Below are positions 48,501 through 56,180 of a DNA stretch of 64,000 nt, in pieces. The DNA is taken from NCBI GenBank assembly GCA_013822735.1, contig PNKZ01000013.1:62001-126000 (forward strand), given 5' to 3'. Source of the DNA: Pirellula sp. Its GTDB lineage: Bacteria; Planctomycetota; Planctomycetia; Pirellulales; PNKZ01. A program made the translations under genes and the position numbers. How positions within the stretch are numbered: the stretch's first letter is position 1; every line of letters starts with the position of its first letter. The notes beneath the pieces are model-generated. The model saw nothing but the letters and a program-made list of their open reading frames with translations. It had not been told where the DNA came from and did no database searches.

Positions 48501-51500
48501 ACGCCGGAGCCGCGTTTGACGATGCCGACGTTGTTTTCGTCGGTCCCCGCACCGCCGATGATGCCGGAGAAGGTCGTGTTGGTGTTCTGATTGACGGTGA
48601 GCAGCGAAACTACGGGATTGCCGCCTACGAGCCCGCCCGCGCCCGACAACTCGCTAATCGATTGGTTGGATGCGCCGGCGACATTGCCGAGTTGCAATGC
48701 GCCGCCGGATACGACGACGCTCGTCGTGGTGAGGATGCGATCGTCGGCGCCGCCGGCCAGGATGAGTCGCCCCGCGGCGATGGTCGTCGCTCCGAGATAG
48801 GTCGTCGTCGCGCCGAGCGTCAGGTTGCCGGCGCCGGCTTTCGTCATCCCTCCCGTACCGCCGTTGCCGACGGCGTTGGCAAACGTGATATCGATGCTGT
48901 TCGTATCGAACGTTCCTCCGCCGATTCCCATCGACAATACTTTCGACGATGGATCGAAAACGCCGGCAAACTTCAACGTGCCGCCGAAGAAGTTGAGAGC
49001 TCCCCCGCCCAGTTTTGCTAAGGCGTCCGTCTGCACGTTTCCTTGATTGAGGTAGATATCCGTAAACGCGTTGCTTACGTTGTCGAGCACGATCGTGCCG
49101 GCGCCCGACTTGACCAGCGGCACCGCCGACGTCAGCGGCGTCGTCAACGTCAGTACGCCGGTCGCTTCGGTGACGTACACGGTGTAGTCGCGACCGCCGC
49201 CCGTCGTCAGGGCGCTAATGCCCGCGATGCTGTGGGCTCCGGTGTTGGCGGCCAAAATGGCGCCTGAGAACACCTGCATGCTGCTCGCCGAGCCGGTCAA
49301 AGCGACTCCGGTCGCGGAATCGAGCACCAGGGAATTGATCGTGGTCGGAGTGTTGGTGATCGCCGCCGTGGCGGTGAAGCGAATGTTGTCGTTGAGCGAT
49401 CCGGTGATCCCGATGTTGTCGTTGATGTATTCGTTCGTCAGATCCAGCGGCTTGATGCCGTTGGTGCCGTCTCCGGCGCGCACGAAACTGTTGCCCAGAC
49501 CGGTATCGGTGACGGCGCCGACCATGTACGGGTAGACCGGAAAGGCGGTGCCCGACGTTCCATTGCCGACCGGCGCCAGAGTGAGCGTAGGGGCCGTCGT
49601 GAAGATGATCCGACCTCGATTGCCGGACGACGCGCCCAAATTGACGCCGCGGACCAGCACCGTGGCATGGCGGTCGACCGAGGCCAGCGTCCCGAACGTC
49701 AAAGTTCCTGCAACCGTGCCGGCGGCCGTCGCCCGGACGACGTTGTGCCCGGCGCCCAACGTCAACGAAGCGAGTGTTTCCGCGCCGGAGGTCGTTCCCG
49801 CGCTACGGGAATATGCGAATCCGATGCCGGTACCGGCCGTGTTGTAGAGAGTGAGCGTGGCATTGTCGTTGATCTTGTTGTTCGACGCCGTATTCTGATC
49901 GTTCAAGATCGACATGCCGCTCGCCGGGCCGTTGAGCACGATGGCGGCGATCCCCGTCAGCTGCGCGAAGTTCCCGCTCAGCGTCACTTGCCCCTGGTTC
50001 ACCTGAAAGGTTCCCAGGAAATTGGACGAGTTGCTCTGGAAGGTGAATGTGCTTGCGCCCGATTTCACCAAAGTACCCGCATTGGTGCTGGTGACGATGC
50101 CGGAAAAGGTGTCGTTGCCGGTTTGATTAAATGTGAGTCGGTTGCCGTTGAGACGGATTTCATTCACGATTCCCGTTTGGTTCAAGCCGCCGGTTTCGAT
50201 GAATCCGATCGTCTCGTCGCTTAGCAGCTCAAAAACGGAACCTTGGCTCGCACCGAAGACGAGGGACGATGCGTCGCCGAAGGCGTTGCCGCCGGACACT
50301 TGCAACGTGCCGCTCATAATACTGGTGACGCCGGTATAGTTATTGTTCGATCCGCTGAGCCGCAGCGTGCCGTTGCCGACCTTGGAAATGGTCGTGGCTC
50401 CGGAAAAAGCGGAAGCAACTTCCAACACTTGAGCGGGAGAGTCGACGGTAAAAATCAACTCGTTGCCGGTGTTCGACGACAACCGTCCGCCGGTTATGAG
50501 CGACAAGCCCGCCGTGACGTTGCTCGTTTGCAGAATGCCGCCGCTATCGATGCGCAATAGTCCGCCGGAACTAATGGTTACGGTCGAAGGCCCCGCGGCG
50601 TTGAAGCGGAGGCTGGCAATCGTCGTTTCTAAATCCAGCGTGCCGGTGAATCCGGACGAATCCGAGATATTTTGCCCTCCGCTCCACAACGTTACGTTGT
50701 CTTGAAGGGTCGATGTCACGCCGACGATGTTTCCGCCGAGGTTCGTCGCGAAATTAGTGGCTCCCAGCTCGTCCGTCACGGTGGCAAACGGGCCGATCAA
50801 ACCGTTGGCGTCATTAGCCTGAGTCGTAAGGATACCGTTCGCGGCGTTCTGCGTTCCGCTCGGAAGATTGAAACGAATTGCTCCGGAGCTCGCGGCCCGA
50901 CTGATCGCTCCGACGCTCATCGCGATCTGTTGCGAATTCCGCGGCGAGAGCGTGATCGTGCTGAATCCGGCCCCGGTGAGCGTCAGGCTGGAGGCGTTTT
51001 GCGTTGTGGCGGCCGAAGCGTTGCCGAGCAACACCAACGTTCCGCCTCCCATCGTCAGAGCACCCGAACTGAGCTTCGCATTATTGTCCGTGGCAAAGTC
51101 GAGCCAAGTGATGCCGGCGTTGAACGTATTGGCCCCCGTCGTCGTGTTTGTTCCGGTGATGCGCAGATTGCCGCCGCCCGTCTTGGTGATGCCGCCGCCC
51201 GTACCGCTGATGGGACCGAGAATCGTCAGTTCCGCTTCGCTCGCTTCGACGGCCGTGCTGTCGGCAACGCTCACCGTGGTGACGGCGTTGATCACCAGCC
51301 CGCCTGCCGAAGCATCGAGCAGCGCCGCTTGAGGGTTGCCCGAATTGCCGACGGAGAGTGCTCCCGAGAGCGTTAGGATCCCGGTACCGGTGGTCAACGT
51401 TCCTTGGCTCGTGGCGCCGGTCGACGTCCCGTAGAACGTGAGAGCGGCGGCAGTAAAATTGAAGTTGTTCAAGTCCAACAGGGCAGGCCCGGTGCCGTTG

Positions 51501-54031
51501 CCGACGAACACCGTGCCGGTGCTGGCCAGCGCGTTGGCATTGCCGAAGCGCAGCGTCCCGCTCGTGACGACCTTATTCCCCGTCCAAGGATTCGGTGCGC
51601 TGAGCGTCAAGACGAGCGTCCCCGTACCGGTCTTGCTCATGGCGTGCCCCGCCGCGCCGGTAAACGTGCCGGTGAACGTCGTCGAAGTATTGTCGCCGCC
51701 GAAGGTCACCGTCCGCGCGGTGCCCGTCCCGCCGGCGATTGTTCCCGAGCCGGAAATAGAGCCGACCGTCTCGTTGCCGCTGGCGAAATCCCAGGTAGCC
51801 CCCGAAGCGATGACCAGCGGCGACACATCGGAAAGCATATCCGCCGCGCCATTCTTCAACGTTCCTTCGTTGAGGAACGTCGTCCCCAAATAACCGGCCG
51901 TGGTTCCATTGAGGATAAGAACGCCCGGCCCCAGCTTGATGAGTCCGCCGCCGCCCGTAACCGCCCCTTGAAGAGTGAGGGTTGTGAGGGAGTTCGTCAC
52001 GTCGATGGTCGCATTACCGCCGGGCAACGTGTAGGTATGGCCGCCGGCGCCCGTGTCGGCAATCGTTCCCGTAGCGCCCGTGTACTGCAGCGTCGCGCCC
52101 TGGCCGATCGTGACGACCGTTGCCGCGCCGGCGCCGAGGCTTCCCGCGCCGCCTGATGTAACGTTGCTGAAGCTGAGAATGCCGCCGCTGACGAACACGC
52201 CCCCGGTGGCGCTGTTGACCCCGGTAAGCGTGAGTTTGCCCGGGCCCGTCTTGGTTAGAATTTGGTTCCCGACGCCGGAGCCGATATTTGCGCTAAGGGT
52301 GAGGTTGCCGGTACCGTAGTGGTGAATGAGGATTTCGGAGTTGCTGCCGAGCGAGCTATTGAGCGCGCCGCCCGAACCGCCGATGGTGTAATCGTTCGCT
52401 CCGGTGAACAGGAGGCCCCCCGCGGTGAGCGTGAGATTGTTCAAACCAAGGTCCAACGACTGGCCCGCGGCGTCGGCGTTGATCTTCAAGGTGTTCGTCG
52501 TCCAAGGGCTGGCGAGCGCCGTGATTTGATTGACGATCGCGGAATCAATGCGCGAGTTATTGGTATCCGTTCCGCCCGGAGTGAGGCCCGCCACGTCGAA
52601 ATACGAACCGGAAGCCAGGGCAATCGTGTTCGTCGTCGCGCCGGTGTTAATTGCCCAGTTGTAATTGGTGCCGTCGGGCGTAAAGAGCAGGCGGGCATTA
52701 ACCGTGGTAAACGCCGTACCCAAGCGCACATTGGTGTTCGCGGGCGCGTTAATCAAGAGCGTGCCGCCGGCCGCCGTCGCGGTGACGGCGAGGGTCGTAA
52801 GTTGCGTGCCGATGGCACTACCGTTGGCGTCCATGATGATCGCGCCGCCCGTCGCGCCGATGGTCAAGGCACCGACCGTTTGCGCAATAGCGGCGCCGCT
52901 GTTGCGGCCGCGCACTTCGAGGTTGCCGCCGGCGATGGTGATCGGAGTACCCGCCAACATGCTCGTCAAAGAGCCCGCGGAGAAATCGAGGCGCAATGCG
53001 CCTCCGTTGATGACCGTGGCGCCGGTATAGGTGCTGGCCGCCGTCGGCGCGAGCGTCAGCGTTCCGGCGCCGGTCTTCGTGATGGCCATTCGAGAAACGG
53101 TCGTCGGAAGGAACCGTCCGGAAAACGTCGTACTGGTATCATCACGTCCGATCGTGAAGATGCGCGTGGCCGAGGCCGTGCTGGTCGTAACCGTGCCGCC
53201 GCCGGAAAGCGAGCCGATGGTCGTTGCCGTATTCAGGTAATCGAGCGTCGCACCTGCGGCGACGGTGACCGCGGAACGTGCGGGCAGGGCCGCGGCATTG
53301 CTGATCTGCAACGTTCCATTGCTGACGAGCGTCGCGCCCGAATAGGTGTTTGCTCCCGAGAGAAGAAACGTCCCGCTACCTGTCTTGGTCAGTCCTCCGC
53401 CGGTGCCGATCACGCCGGATATCGTCGTTACGCCGGGGCCGGTGCCGGTCAGGGTGATGTCGGAGTTGATCGAACGTAAGCCGCCGGAAATCGTCAGCGT
53501 GCCGCTGGAGTTATTGGTGATCGTCAGCGCGTCGTAGAACTGGATGTTCGTGGAGATCGTATCGGCGCCTCCCGTAAGCTTGTTGAGCAACACCGGCCCG
53601 CTCACGGCGTCGAGATGGAGATAACCGCCGGCCAGCGCAAACGTATCGGTGCCCGCGGCATCGCCGATGTTGAGCGTCCCCAAGACAATCGGTTGATCGA
53701 GGTTGATCGTTTGATTGCCGAGGATATCGATATTCAAATTCGCCGTATCGCCGACCGCGTCCGGAAATCCGGCGGGGGACCAGTTTGCGTTCGTAGGCCA
53801 CGAATACGTACCTGCTGCGGTTTGATTCCACGTATAGGTCGCGGCGCGCAGGGGAAGACCTGCGACAGAAGTCGCGCAAACAGCGGCGAAGACGGCGACA
53901 CGATGGAACTGCCGTTGCCAAGCGCGGCGCCGCATTGAGCGATGGCGCAGCCGGACGGCGCACGTTGCCGCACTCCATACAGGCGCAATGCGATGGAGAC
54001 TTGGGCAGACATGGTCAGATAGATACTTCAT
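39578..54031 (-). CDS. Giant autotransporter-repeat beta-helix protein with PEP-CTERM tail
   Basis: 4817 aa, paralogue of the protein at 23917-37680. Signal core at about 44-58 (VAVFAAVCATSVAG), cleavage likely after LRA63. The body is built from autotransporter-associated beta-strand repeats (for example ITKTGAGTLTLAPTAASTYT). Unit starts recur inside: DFYWKGGINSSW near residue 2175 (about 47505) and IYWRGGQNASW near 3194 (about 44450), giving three fused units. The last 190 residues match the other giant closely (GGQFWVSAVGNSLYVNYS against GGQFWVSSYNNALYINYS), ending in VPEPGS (from 4776), a helix and RRRKRK: a PEP-CTERM tail with 16 extra residues. Predicted surface or matrix protein. No enzyme domain seen. 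Confidence 0.93.
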   Translation of the reverse strand: MKYLSDHVCPSLHRIAPVWSAATCAVRLRHRSMRRRAWQRQFHRVAVFAAVCATSVAGLPLRAATYTWNQTAAGTYSWPTNANWSPAGFPDAVGDTANLNIDILGNQTINLDQPIVLGTLNIGDAAGTDTFALAGGYLHLDAVSGPVLLNKLTGGADTISTNIQFYDALTITNNSSGTLTISGGLRSINSDITLTGTGPGVTTISGVIGTGGGLTKTGSGTFLLSGANTYSGATLVSNGTLQISNAAALPARSAVTVAAGATLDYLNTATTIGSLSGGGTVTTSTASATRIFTIGRDDTSTTFSGRFLPTTVSRMAITKTGAGTLTLAPTAASTYTGATVINGGALRLDFSAGSLTSMLAGTPITIAGGNLEVRGRNSGAAIAQTVGALTIGATGGAIIMDANGSAIGTQLTTLAVTATAAGGTLLINAPANTNVRLGTAFTTVNARLLFTPDGTNYNWAINTGATTNTIALASGSYFDVAGLTPGGTDTNNSRIDSAIVNQITALASPWTTNTLKINADAAGQSLDLGLNNLTLTAGGLLFTGANDYTIGGSGGALNSSLGSNSEILIHHYGTGNLTLSANIGSGVGNQILTKTGPGKLTLTGVNSATGGVFVSGGILSFSNVTSGGAGSLGAGAATVVTIGQGATLQYTGATGTIADTGAGGHTYTLPGGNATIDVTNSLTTLTLQGAVTGGGGLIKLGPGVLILNGTTAGYLGTTFLNEGTLKNGAADMLSDVSPLVIASGATWDFASGNETVGSISGSGTIAGGTGTARTVTFGGDNTSTTFTGTFTGAAGHAMSKTGTGTLVLTLSAPNPWTGNKVVTSGTLRFGNANALASTGTVFVGNGTGPALLDLNNFNFTAAALTFYGTSTGATSQGTLTTGTGILTLSGALSVGNSGNPQAALLDASAGGLVINAVTTVSVADSTAVEASEAELTILGPISGTGGGITKTGGGNLRITGTNTTTGANTFNAGITWLDFATDNNAKLSSGALTMGGGTLVLLGNASAATTQNASSLTLTGAGFSTITLSPRNSQQIAMSVGAISRAASSGAIRFNLPSGTQNAANGILTTQANDANGLIGPFATVTDELGATNFATNLGGNIVGVTSTLQDNVTLWSGGQNISDSSGFTGTLDLETTIASLRFNAAGPSTVTISSGGLLRIDSGGILQTSNVTAGLSLITGGRLSSNTGNELIFTVDSPAQVLEVASAFSGATTISKVGNGTLRLSGSNNNYTGVTSIMSGTLQVSGGNAFGDASSLVFGASQGSVFELLSDETIGFIETGGLNQTGIVNEIRLNGNRLTFNQTGNDTFSGIVTSTNAGTLVKSGASTFTFQSNSSNFLGTFQVNQGQVTLSGNFAQLTGIAAIVLNGPASGMSILNDQNTASNNKINDNATLTLYNTAGTGIGFAYSRSAGTTSGAETLASLTLGAGHNVVRATAAGTVAGTLTFGTLASVDRHATVLVRGVNLGASSGNRGRIIFTTAPTLTLAPVGNGTSGTAFPVYPYMVGAVTDTGLGNSFVRAGDGTNGIKPLDLTNEYINDNIGITGSLNDNIRFTATAAITNTPTTINSLVLDSATGVALTGSASSMQVFSGAILAANTGAHSIAGISALTTGGGRDYTVYVTEATGVLTLTTPLTSAVPLVKSGAGTIVLDNVSNAFTDIYLNQGNVQTDALAKLGGGALNFFGGTLKFAGVFDPSSKVLSMGIGGGTFDTNSIDITFANAVGNGGTGGMTKAGAGNLTLGATTTYLGATTIAAGRLILAGGADDRILTTTSVVVSGGALQLGNVAGASNQSISELSGAGGLVGGNPVVSLLTVNQNTNTTFSGIIGGAGTDENNVGIVKRGSGVLTLGAVASTFTGGLVIKSGTVVGGNNVNTFGASTNVITLGDTTGSANAALTFFNSGVYANPIVVAAGTSGLLTIFGGTTTGSPNLSGGITLNNNLLLTKEGTTGTFTVSGGITGSGDLSIGNNGTTGAIALTTLAVNHSGSITNRGIATGTTTISANVGSNVTNIVQMSPTSALTLGGSSIGYVGATTVTAGTLNITGGAGAALTTNAITVAAGATLNLVNTAGWAVDLGSGALNLGAGTGTTTLAFELGSTSAYDRFTTSASATTANSIVFNLTGLSGFGTGNYDLLTAAGGLNGATYSLGSLGGTLLGVTLGLNTSDTLVQLAAAASTGDFYWKGGINSSWRGNTGITTNWTTDLAGNTNANGTPGIATDVIFSTTTQTATTLSTTLDGAFSIGSLAFNNAVGSGPLLSIAIAPGTGGTLTITPTLPTAGIDVATGAPPTITLSAPIILGASQTWTVADALTALVSSGGITGTGNLTKSGDGILTLSGTNSYVGTTTINAGILQAAATNGLNQTSAHILAAAATLRLNNFNTTIGSLAGSGLVENGGAANRTLTVGGDNSSTIFSGTSQNTGAGTLGIAKTGSGTFTLSGIYSHTGNTTLSAGTLNITGTWTGNTTASTLSYGSTAGNTIVNVSGNVTAFATTGGNILGSVAIYNQTAGTVTLSPGTGDSQYVARAAGSYGYFNLTGGVYKVLNRFDVNGSANLGSALDTATASVGVVYVGGDGFLDHTGGEWFINGYSMGQITVAGNGMIDHTGATQPFAIFMNSTTAGGTFGVLNVAGGSVTVGGTSIRFGNSTTNGSGNSGFINLADGTLSVGTAITQSVNAAGGNNAYLNFVGGTLQTSVGVSNWIPASSAGITYTATLFGAVDNTSATGDDSQDFAGGLVFDSNGANSSLSNIFVGASGAGVTQSNLTVTGGSGYVGAPAVVFSTAGVVAGGTPASGYALISGGAVVGIVITNPGTYTPGTVPTITLMGGGGTGAAVTAGALNTANVSGGLTKINGGTLTLSGANTYTGGTTITGGILALGAAGVLADTGNVTINGGTFDVATFAETVGTVSLQSGSINGTTGILTASADYDLRSGTVAAILAGGVGVIKSTVGTVTLGGLNTFSGPVNVNSGVLAFSTSGNLGNASATNTVAVNGGTLRYTASTTLDLGANRVLTVAAAGATLDVTSSTGVLQFSAGVDAASSGSLIKLGPGTVILANTTNLNGGAVTVSDGALRAGFGVGGISALTVGASGVMNFGNGAVQALGGLSGLTLANGSRLAFELDALLSDSLAVTNPAVVSGTVILDFINFGAGVSATTYNLISAPSGLLGANFVLGAGINGWNLVINRTDSLVSLTASPFLPIYWRGGQNASWNTLGAGTANWTSDSNGTVDSAHKPLPSETVVFSALGTPFTSTTVITTTLDAAFTIDSLVFDSVPAGVTAVTINPGTGGTLELAPVSSSSGIEIRNNAGTITIAAPLTASSPQTWQVSAVGASLVVSGNTTFTSSVNKTGAGMLTLSGANSGAGGITLTDGTLNINTATALGTGTLVIGSGTTINNSSGAAVTLSTNNVQTWNGNFTFTGTQSLNLGAGGVTLTNNTVVTGAAGTLTVGGAIGQSGGNRGLGKAGAGTLVLNGANTYDGLTDLSGGILTLNGDNTDATGGVMMAAATTLNINHAGALGTGLFTINGGIINNLSGAAIVNANNNSQVWNGSFVFTGGSSYNLGTGSVLLGANVTVTTTANTLTVGGVINDGINSFNLNKDGAGTLVLSGLSNNAADNYSGTTTLVGGTTTIATNTSLSGGLTFGTSAGTIVSTLDLSSANLTIGGAMLVQTNSSSQNTITLGAGRTLTNNANVTIGSAGTGTNARLTVAGATSAWNVSGTNLTFRVGGSSTATGTVILTMTNLGSFTTDLGTAGAFRVGSADGGSATDTNTALLAVNSTIQAGTLDVGGTTTRAGTATLTMGTGQTNLFANTFNIGSFLASGTTALRSSGAVNFANPTQGSVTVRGENGTAAATLNMINSTTNTGTSMTSTLSLAGHSADLLLGTLTMASRNPTANTTTQTNVSTLTFDQGTFAATTAVLSNRAGSSFTTGGTTANLTLGGTTAGTTVTLGTVTMSQNSASTADSSGNAAATIDIGGIGTTSITTLNMGSVTLSGVNATGGSSATVNIAGSTTTIGAINMAVNSATAAVTTVTTAASTLNISAGTVNVTGNISMGNTTVNALNVITNTINITGGSLTVGGNIAYTNGLGVENVTLALNGGLLDMTSGNIGAAGAFITFNAQSGTLRNLAELNAGGATVNATLDKTTTGTLLLDTLNSYTGFTTVTAGVLQIRHGSALGGTARGTTVAGTGAALEISNNITTLAEALTLNGTGISDDGALRSAAGNNTYAGNITLASAARINSNGAGDTLTLDVASGNAVTGADVDLTFGGIGNIIVADAIALGAGGLTKDGVGILSLNVANNYAGLTTVSAGVLAVAHGGALGGTTNGTSVAAGGTLSLSGNITVAGELLSLSAGAGGNAALNNQSGNNTWTGNLTVDTGTDGANRAVLNSDAGTLTISGDVNLAAGAQDFVLRGDGNGEISGQITGGQRLFKSSVGTGTWILSGDNSVTFTGRTSVGNGTLQIASEANLGASPGAFAANQLTLGGGATKGTLKTTGSTSLSANRGVTLSAGGGAFDVAAATKLTVNSGVTGAGALFKESTGILVLNGTNNYAGSTTVNAGVLTVNGTLAGSDVLVAAGATLNGGAPAATPGAAINAAAAITIAAGGSPAAGGQLSAGANDAGNNGNGVGRLDVGTGGIVLGNNSSLVFDFNQAVGVEGTNWDYLNVAGTVTLGTNLTLYIDSWTLNNAAYGKNEGGNAPGPNDFNPEQPFADAYQWKWMTTNGILGQNEIDNGNYTYLANFNVVDSRAGTGVFSNTAYGPGTIGGQFWVSAVGNSLYVNYSAVPEPGSLLLISLAGIGFAGYRRRKRKLDADVESSQSESIASK

Positions 54032-54219
54032 CTAGTTCCGTACTCCATGAGCACTCACCAACATCAAAGGCATTCGCACGCCGGGCGGGATCGATCTTCG
54101 CGACCTTCGTTTCGAACTTGCTAAGAAGTCAGATTCGACTCCCAAAGAGGTCATCTGGGCACATCGTCCAGATCGCGATTTTTTTAGTTTTTTACTTACG
54201 AAACAGGCAACTATCGCCC

Positions 54220-54247
54220 ACTATAAGCCCCTTGAACGAGCGGTCAA
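54220..54247 (-). promoter_or_regulatory. Candidate promoter of giant gene 2
   Basis: On the minus strand: TTGACC (54242-54247), 16-base spacer, TATAGT (54220-54225). Same -10, same spacing and similar spacer as giant gene 1. Transcription would start near 54213, leaving a 5' leader of about 180 bases with T/A tracts. Confidence 0.6.
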
Positions 54248-54303
54248 AACAATTGCAAGAACGCTAAGCCGGTTCCTTAAAATCGCCCATACAATGCGAA
54301 TTA

Positions 54304-54323
54304 CGCGACATTTTGACGCGGTG
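54304..54323. promoter_or_regulatory. 20-bp element shared by both giant-gene regions, copy 2
   Basis: CGCGACATTTTGACGCGGTG, 18 of 20 bases as in the copy at 38066-38085, 57 bases upstream of the -35 of giant gene 2. Confidence 0.5.
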
Positions 54324-54954
54324 GTATATCCCTTTCGGATCCGATGCCCGTCGCGGCAACGTACAACAATTGGGTGGGTCGGTCGCGTTTCAGAAAATCC
54401 AGATTGGCTGCGGATGCTGGACCAAAAAGGGCTCGTTTTTGTATCGTCGGACCGAGCTCAGAGGCCCGGAGTCAATCCGATGATTGCGCGCTTACGAGCA
54501 AGCGGTCGCCGCACTGCGGAACCGCAATCGCGGAGGGCGTCGTAGAACCTCGGCTCCCAAAAAATCCCCACCCGATGCCGACGAGTTGCGCACGCGTCGA
54601 GAAGACGGATGAGATCGCCATGACCTTTACGGAAGGTGCTTTGCGTGCGGAGGAGGCAGATCGGTAAGACTGCTCTTCGGACCGGCAAACCCATCAGGCG
54701 TATTTCTCACAACGTCGCAACCGACGCGACGCGGCATTGTTTGAGTTCGTCGATCTCTGTCCGGCTTCGCAATTCGCCCCTCCGCGAGAAGTTGGTCCTG
54801 CGGCAAGAAGCCCCTTAGCGCCGGTCTGGATGATTCGGTGCGCATGGGATCGCTGCCTGAAGCCACGCCGTGAGCCTGTATCCGTACTCAGCCTCGGCGA
54901 TTTCAGCTTTGACTCCCTGAATCGCTTTTAATTGAATTCCCGAGGTAGCTCACG

Positions 54955-55603
54955 ATGCTCCCGTGTCTCGGCCTCCCATTCACCTGGCCGGTCCTTGTGA
55001 ATGTCTATCCGCAAGGACGTGCGGAAGCCGCGACGGTAGCGGTGCGAGTTACGGTCGAATGTCCCGGACTCACTCCCCTCGATTCAGAACGCTCAATCGC
55101 ATTCCCGCTCGAACTCGTAGGCCGCGGCTTGCCGAGAATGAGGGAATCCGGAGCAATTTGCTCCAGTGATGTCGTCGAAATAGATTTTACGTTCGAGCGC
55201 AATGACGACGTAATTCGCGAGGTCCGCAGTCGAATAGATTTCATTCATGACTGGCCGGTCGAAACGGGCAAACCGCAACGGGTTGTCTTGCCGAAAGTCG
55301 ATCACGTGCTTTTTTGCGAAAGCTGCCCAACAGATGGAAGCACGGCAAAGCGCGGTGCAGCTCGTCGTCGACGCGCCGTCGTTACAGAAGGCGAGCCTCA
55401 CGACATCGGACCTTTGGCGACAGATCGCACGCGTATGCGATCCGAAGGATACGCCGGAAAGGCGATTTCAAAAGCTCAATGAGCTGATGATTAGAATGGA
55501 CGCCGGGGAACGATCATTGAAGTCTTCGGCAGCGATCAAGATCGTATCGCAATCGAAGGCGATCGTCCGGCGCGACGGCCGGCGACTTAGGGAGCTCGAG
55601 TAG
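54955..55603 (+). pseudogene. Hypothetical protein, apparent +1 frameshift at a T6 run
   Basis: The ATG at 54955 has GAGG at 54942-54945. Its frame is coding-like up to VVLPKVDHVLF, ending at CTT TTT at 55309-55314. After the six-T run (55310-55315) the coding character moves to the +1 frame: AKAAQQMEARQSAVQLVVDA and so on to a stop at 55603, with high third-position GC. The original frame instead becomes Arg-rich and stops at 55482. Joined, the product would be about 216 aa. Possible causes are a sequencing error, a real disabling indel, or translational slippage. The first half is beta-rich, the second helical; no family recognised. A separate gene starting at the ATG at 55332 is an alternative. 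Confidence 0.6.
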
Positions 55604-55622
55604 GCGCCCGTCCAGCGCGATG

Positions 55623-55748
55623 TTAGCGCACGAAGAACGGGCCGAGGATGAGGGCCAAGCCGATCGTGAGTAGAGCCGTGGTGGCCAATGCGCAGAAGCC
55701 GATGCCGAAGCTTAGCCAGCCGTTTACGTTGCGAGATTCGTCTTTCAT
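55623..55748 (-). CDS. Small single-span membrane protein, 41 aa
   Basis: Starts MKDESRNVNGWLSFGIGFCA and continues with one hydrophobic span (FGIGFCALATTALLTIGLAL) ending GPFFVR. ATG at 55748 has a strong Shine-Dalgarno site (AGAGGG, six bases before the start), which is rare in this window and supports expression. Function unknown. Confidence 0.72.
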   Translation of the reverse strand: MKDESRNVNGWLSFGIGFCALATTALLTIGLALILGPFFVR

Positions 55749-56180
55749 CGTAGACCCTCTAGGTAACGATCCAACGTCGGTGTCGAATCCATTTCTCGTC
55801 ACTCGACGACTTCATCATCGCCACCATCCGGATTTGCACAAACGGATTTAGCACGTCCTTAATGCACAGGCGCTAAGTTCGACCGCTTTCCTGCCGGCAA
55901 CTACCGCGCTGGAGCCCGAACACCGTGCCCGACGAAGTCGCCGAGCGCAACGCATACGTTGCAACTTCCGCGGCACATTCGCGGTTTTGTGGCGTCGTCG
56001 AAATCCGGTGGTTTCGGCGTTGCGCCGTCGGCAAGGAAATCTGAGTTCAGTCGTTTAATCTGTCGGCTTTTTTCTTACAATCGCGTCGAGTTTTATGTGC
56101 TTCCTCATTCCCCACCGCAGCGAAGCTATGTTGCGACGACTGCGGACAGTATTGAACGCGGCTCCCCAGGTGCGTACTCG
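55749..56180. other. Intergenic region, nothing recognised
   Basis: Divergent gap of about 430 bases between the 41-codon gene (minus) and the zinc-ribbon gene (plus). It must hold both promoters; I see no strong match and no repeat. Confidence 0.5.

Larger units (their letters stand above)
54032..54954. other. Upstream region of giant gene 2 with possible gene relics
   Basis: About 920 bases without a confident gene. It holds the promoter candidate (54220-54247), poly-T/A patches (54178-54200) and the second shared 20-bp element. Coding-like scraps in different frames at about 54400-54660 (for example LRAYEQAVAALRNRNRGGRR near 54484) suggest a decayed gene, but no intact frame exists. Confidence 0.5.

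Noticed and set aside
24000..53900. Many long plus-strand frames (up to about 400 codons) across both giant genes, and more on the plus strand at 1318-2334
   Set aside because: They mirror GC-rich repeat coding on the opposite strand, have Arg/Val/Ala/Gly-rich compositions without domains, and no ribosome sites. The minus-strand proteins explain the sequence.
23917..54031. Repeats within the giant genes as CRISPR or tandem DNA repeats
   Set aside because: The periodicity is at protein level (20-40 residue beta-strand units) with diverged DNA; no constant repeats with unique spacers.
54294..54545. Plus-strand 83-codon frame beginning at the shared 20-bp element
   Set aside because: No ribosome site, overlaps the conserved element, and composition is not consistent along its length.
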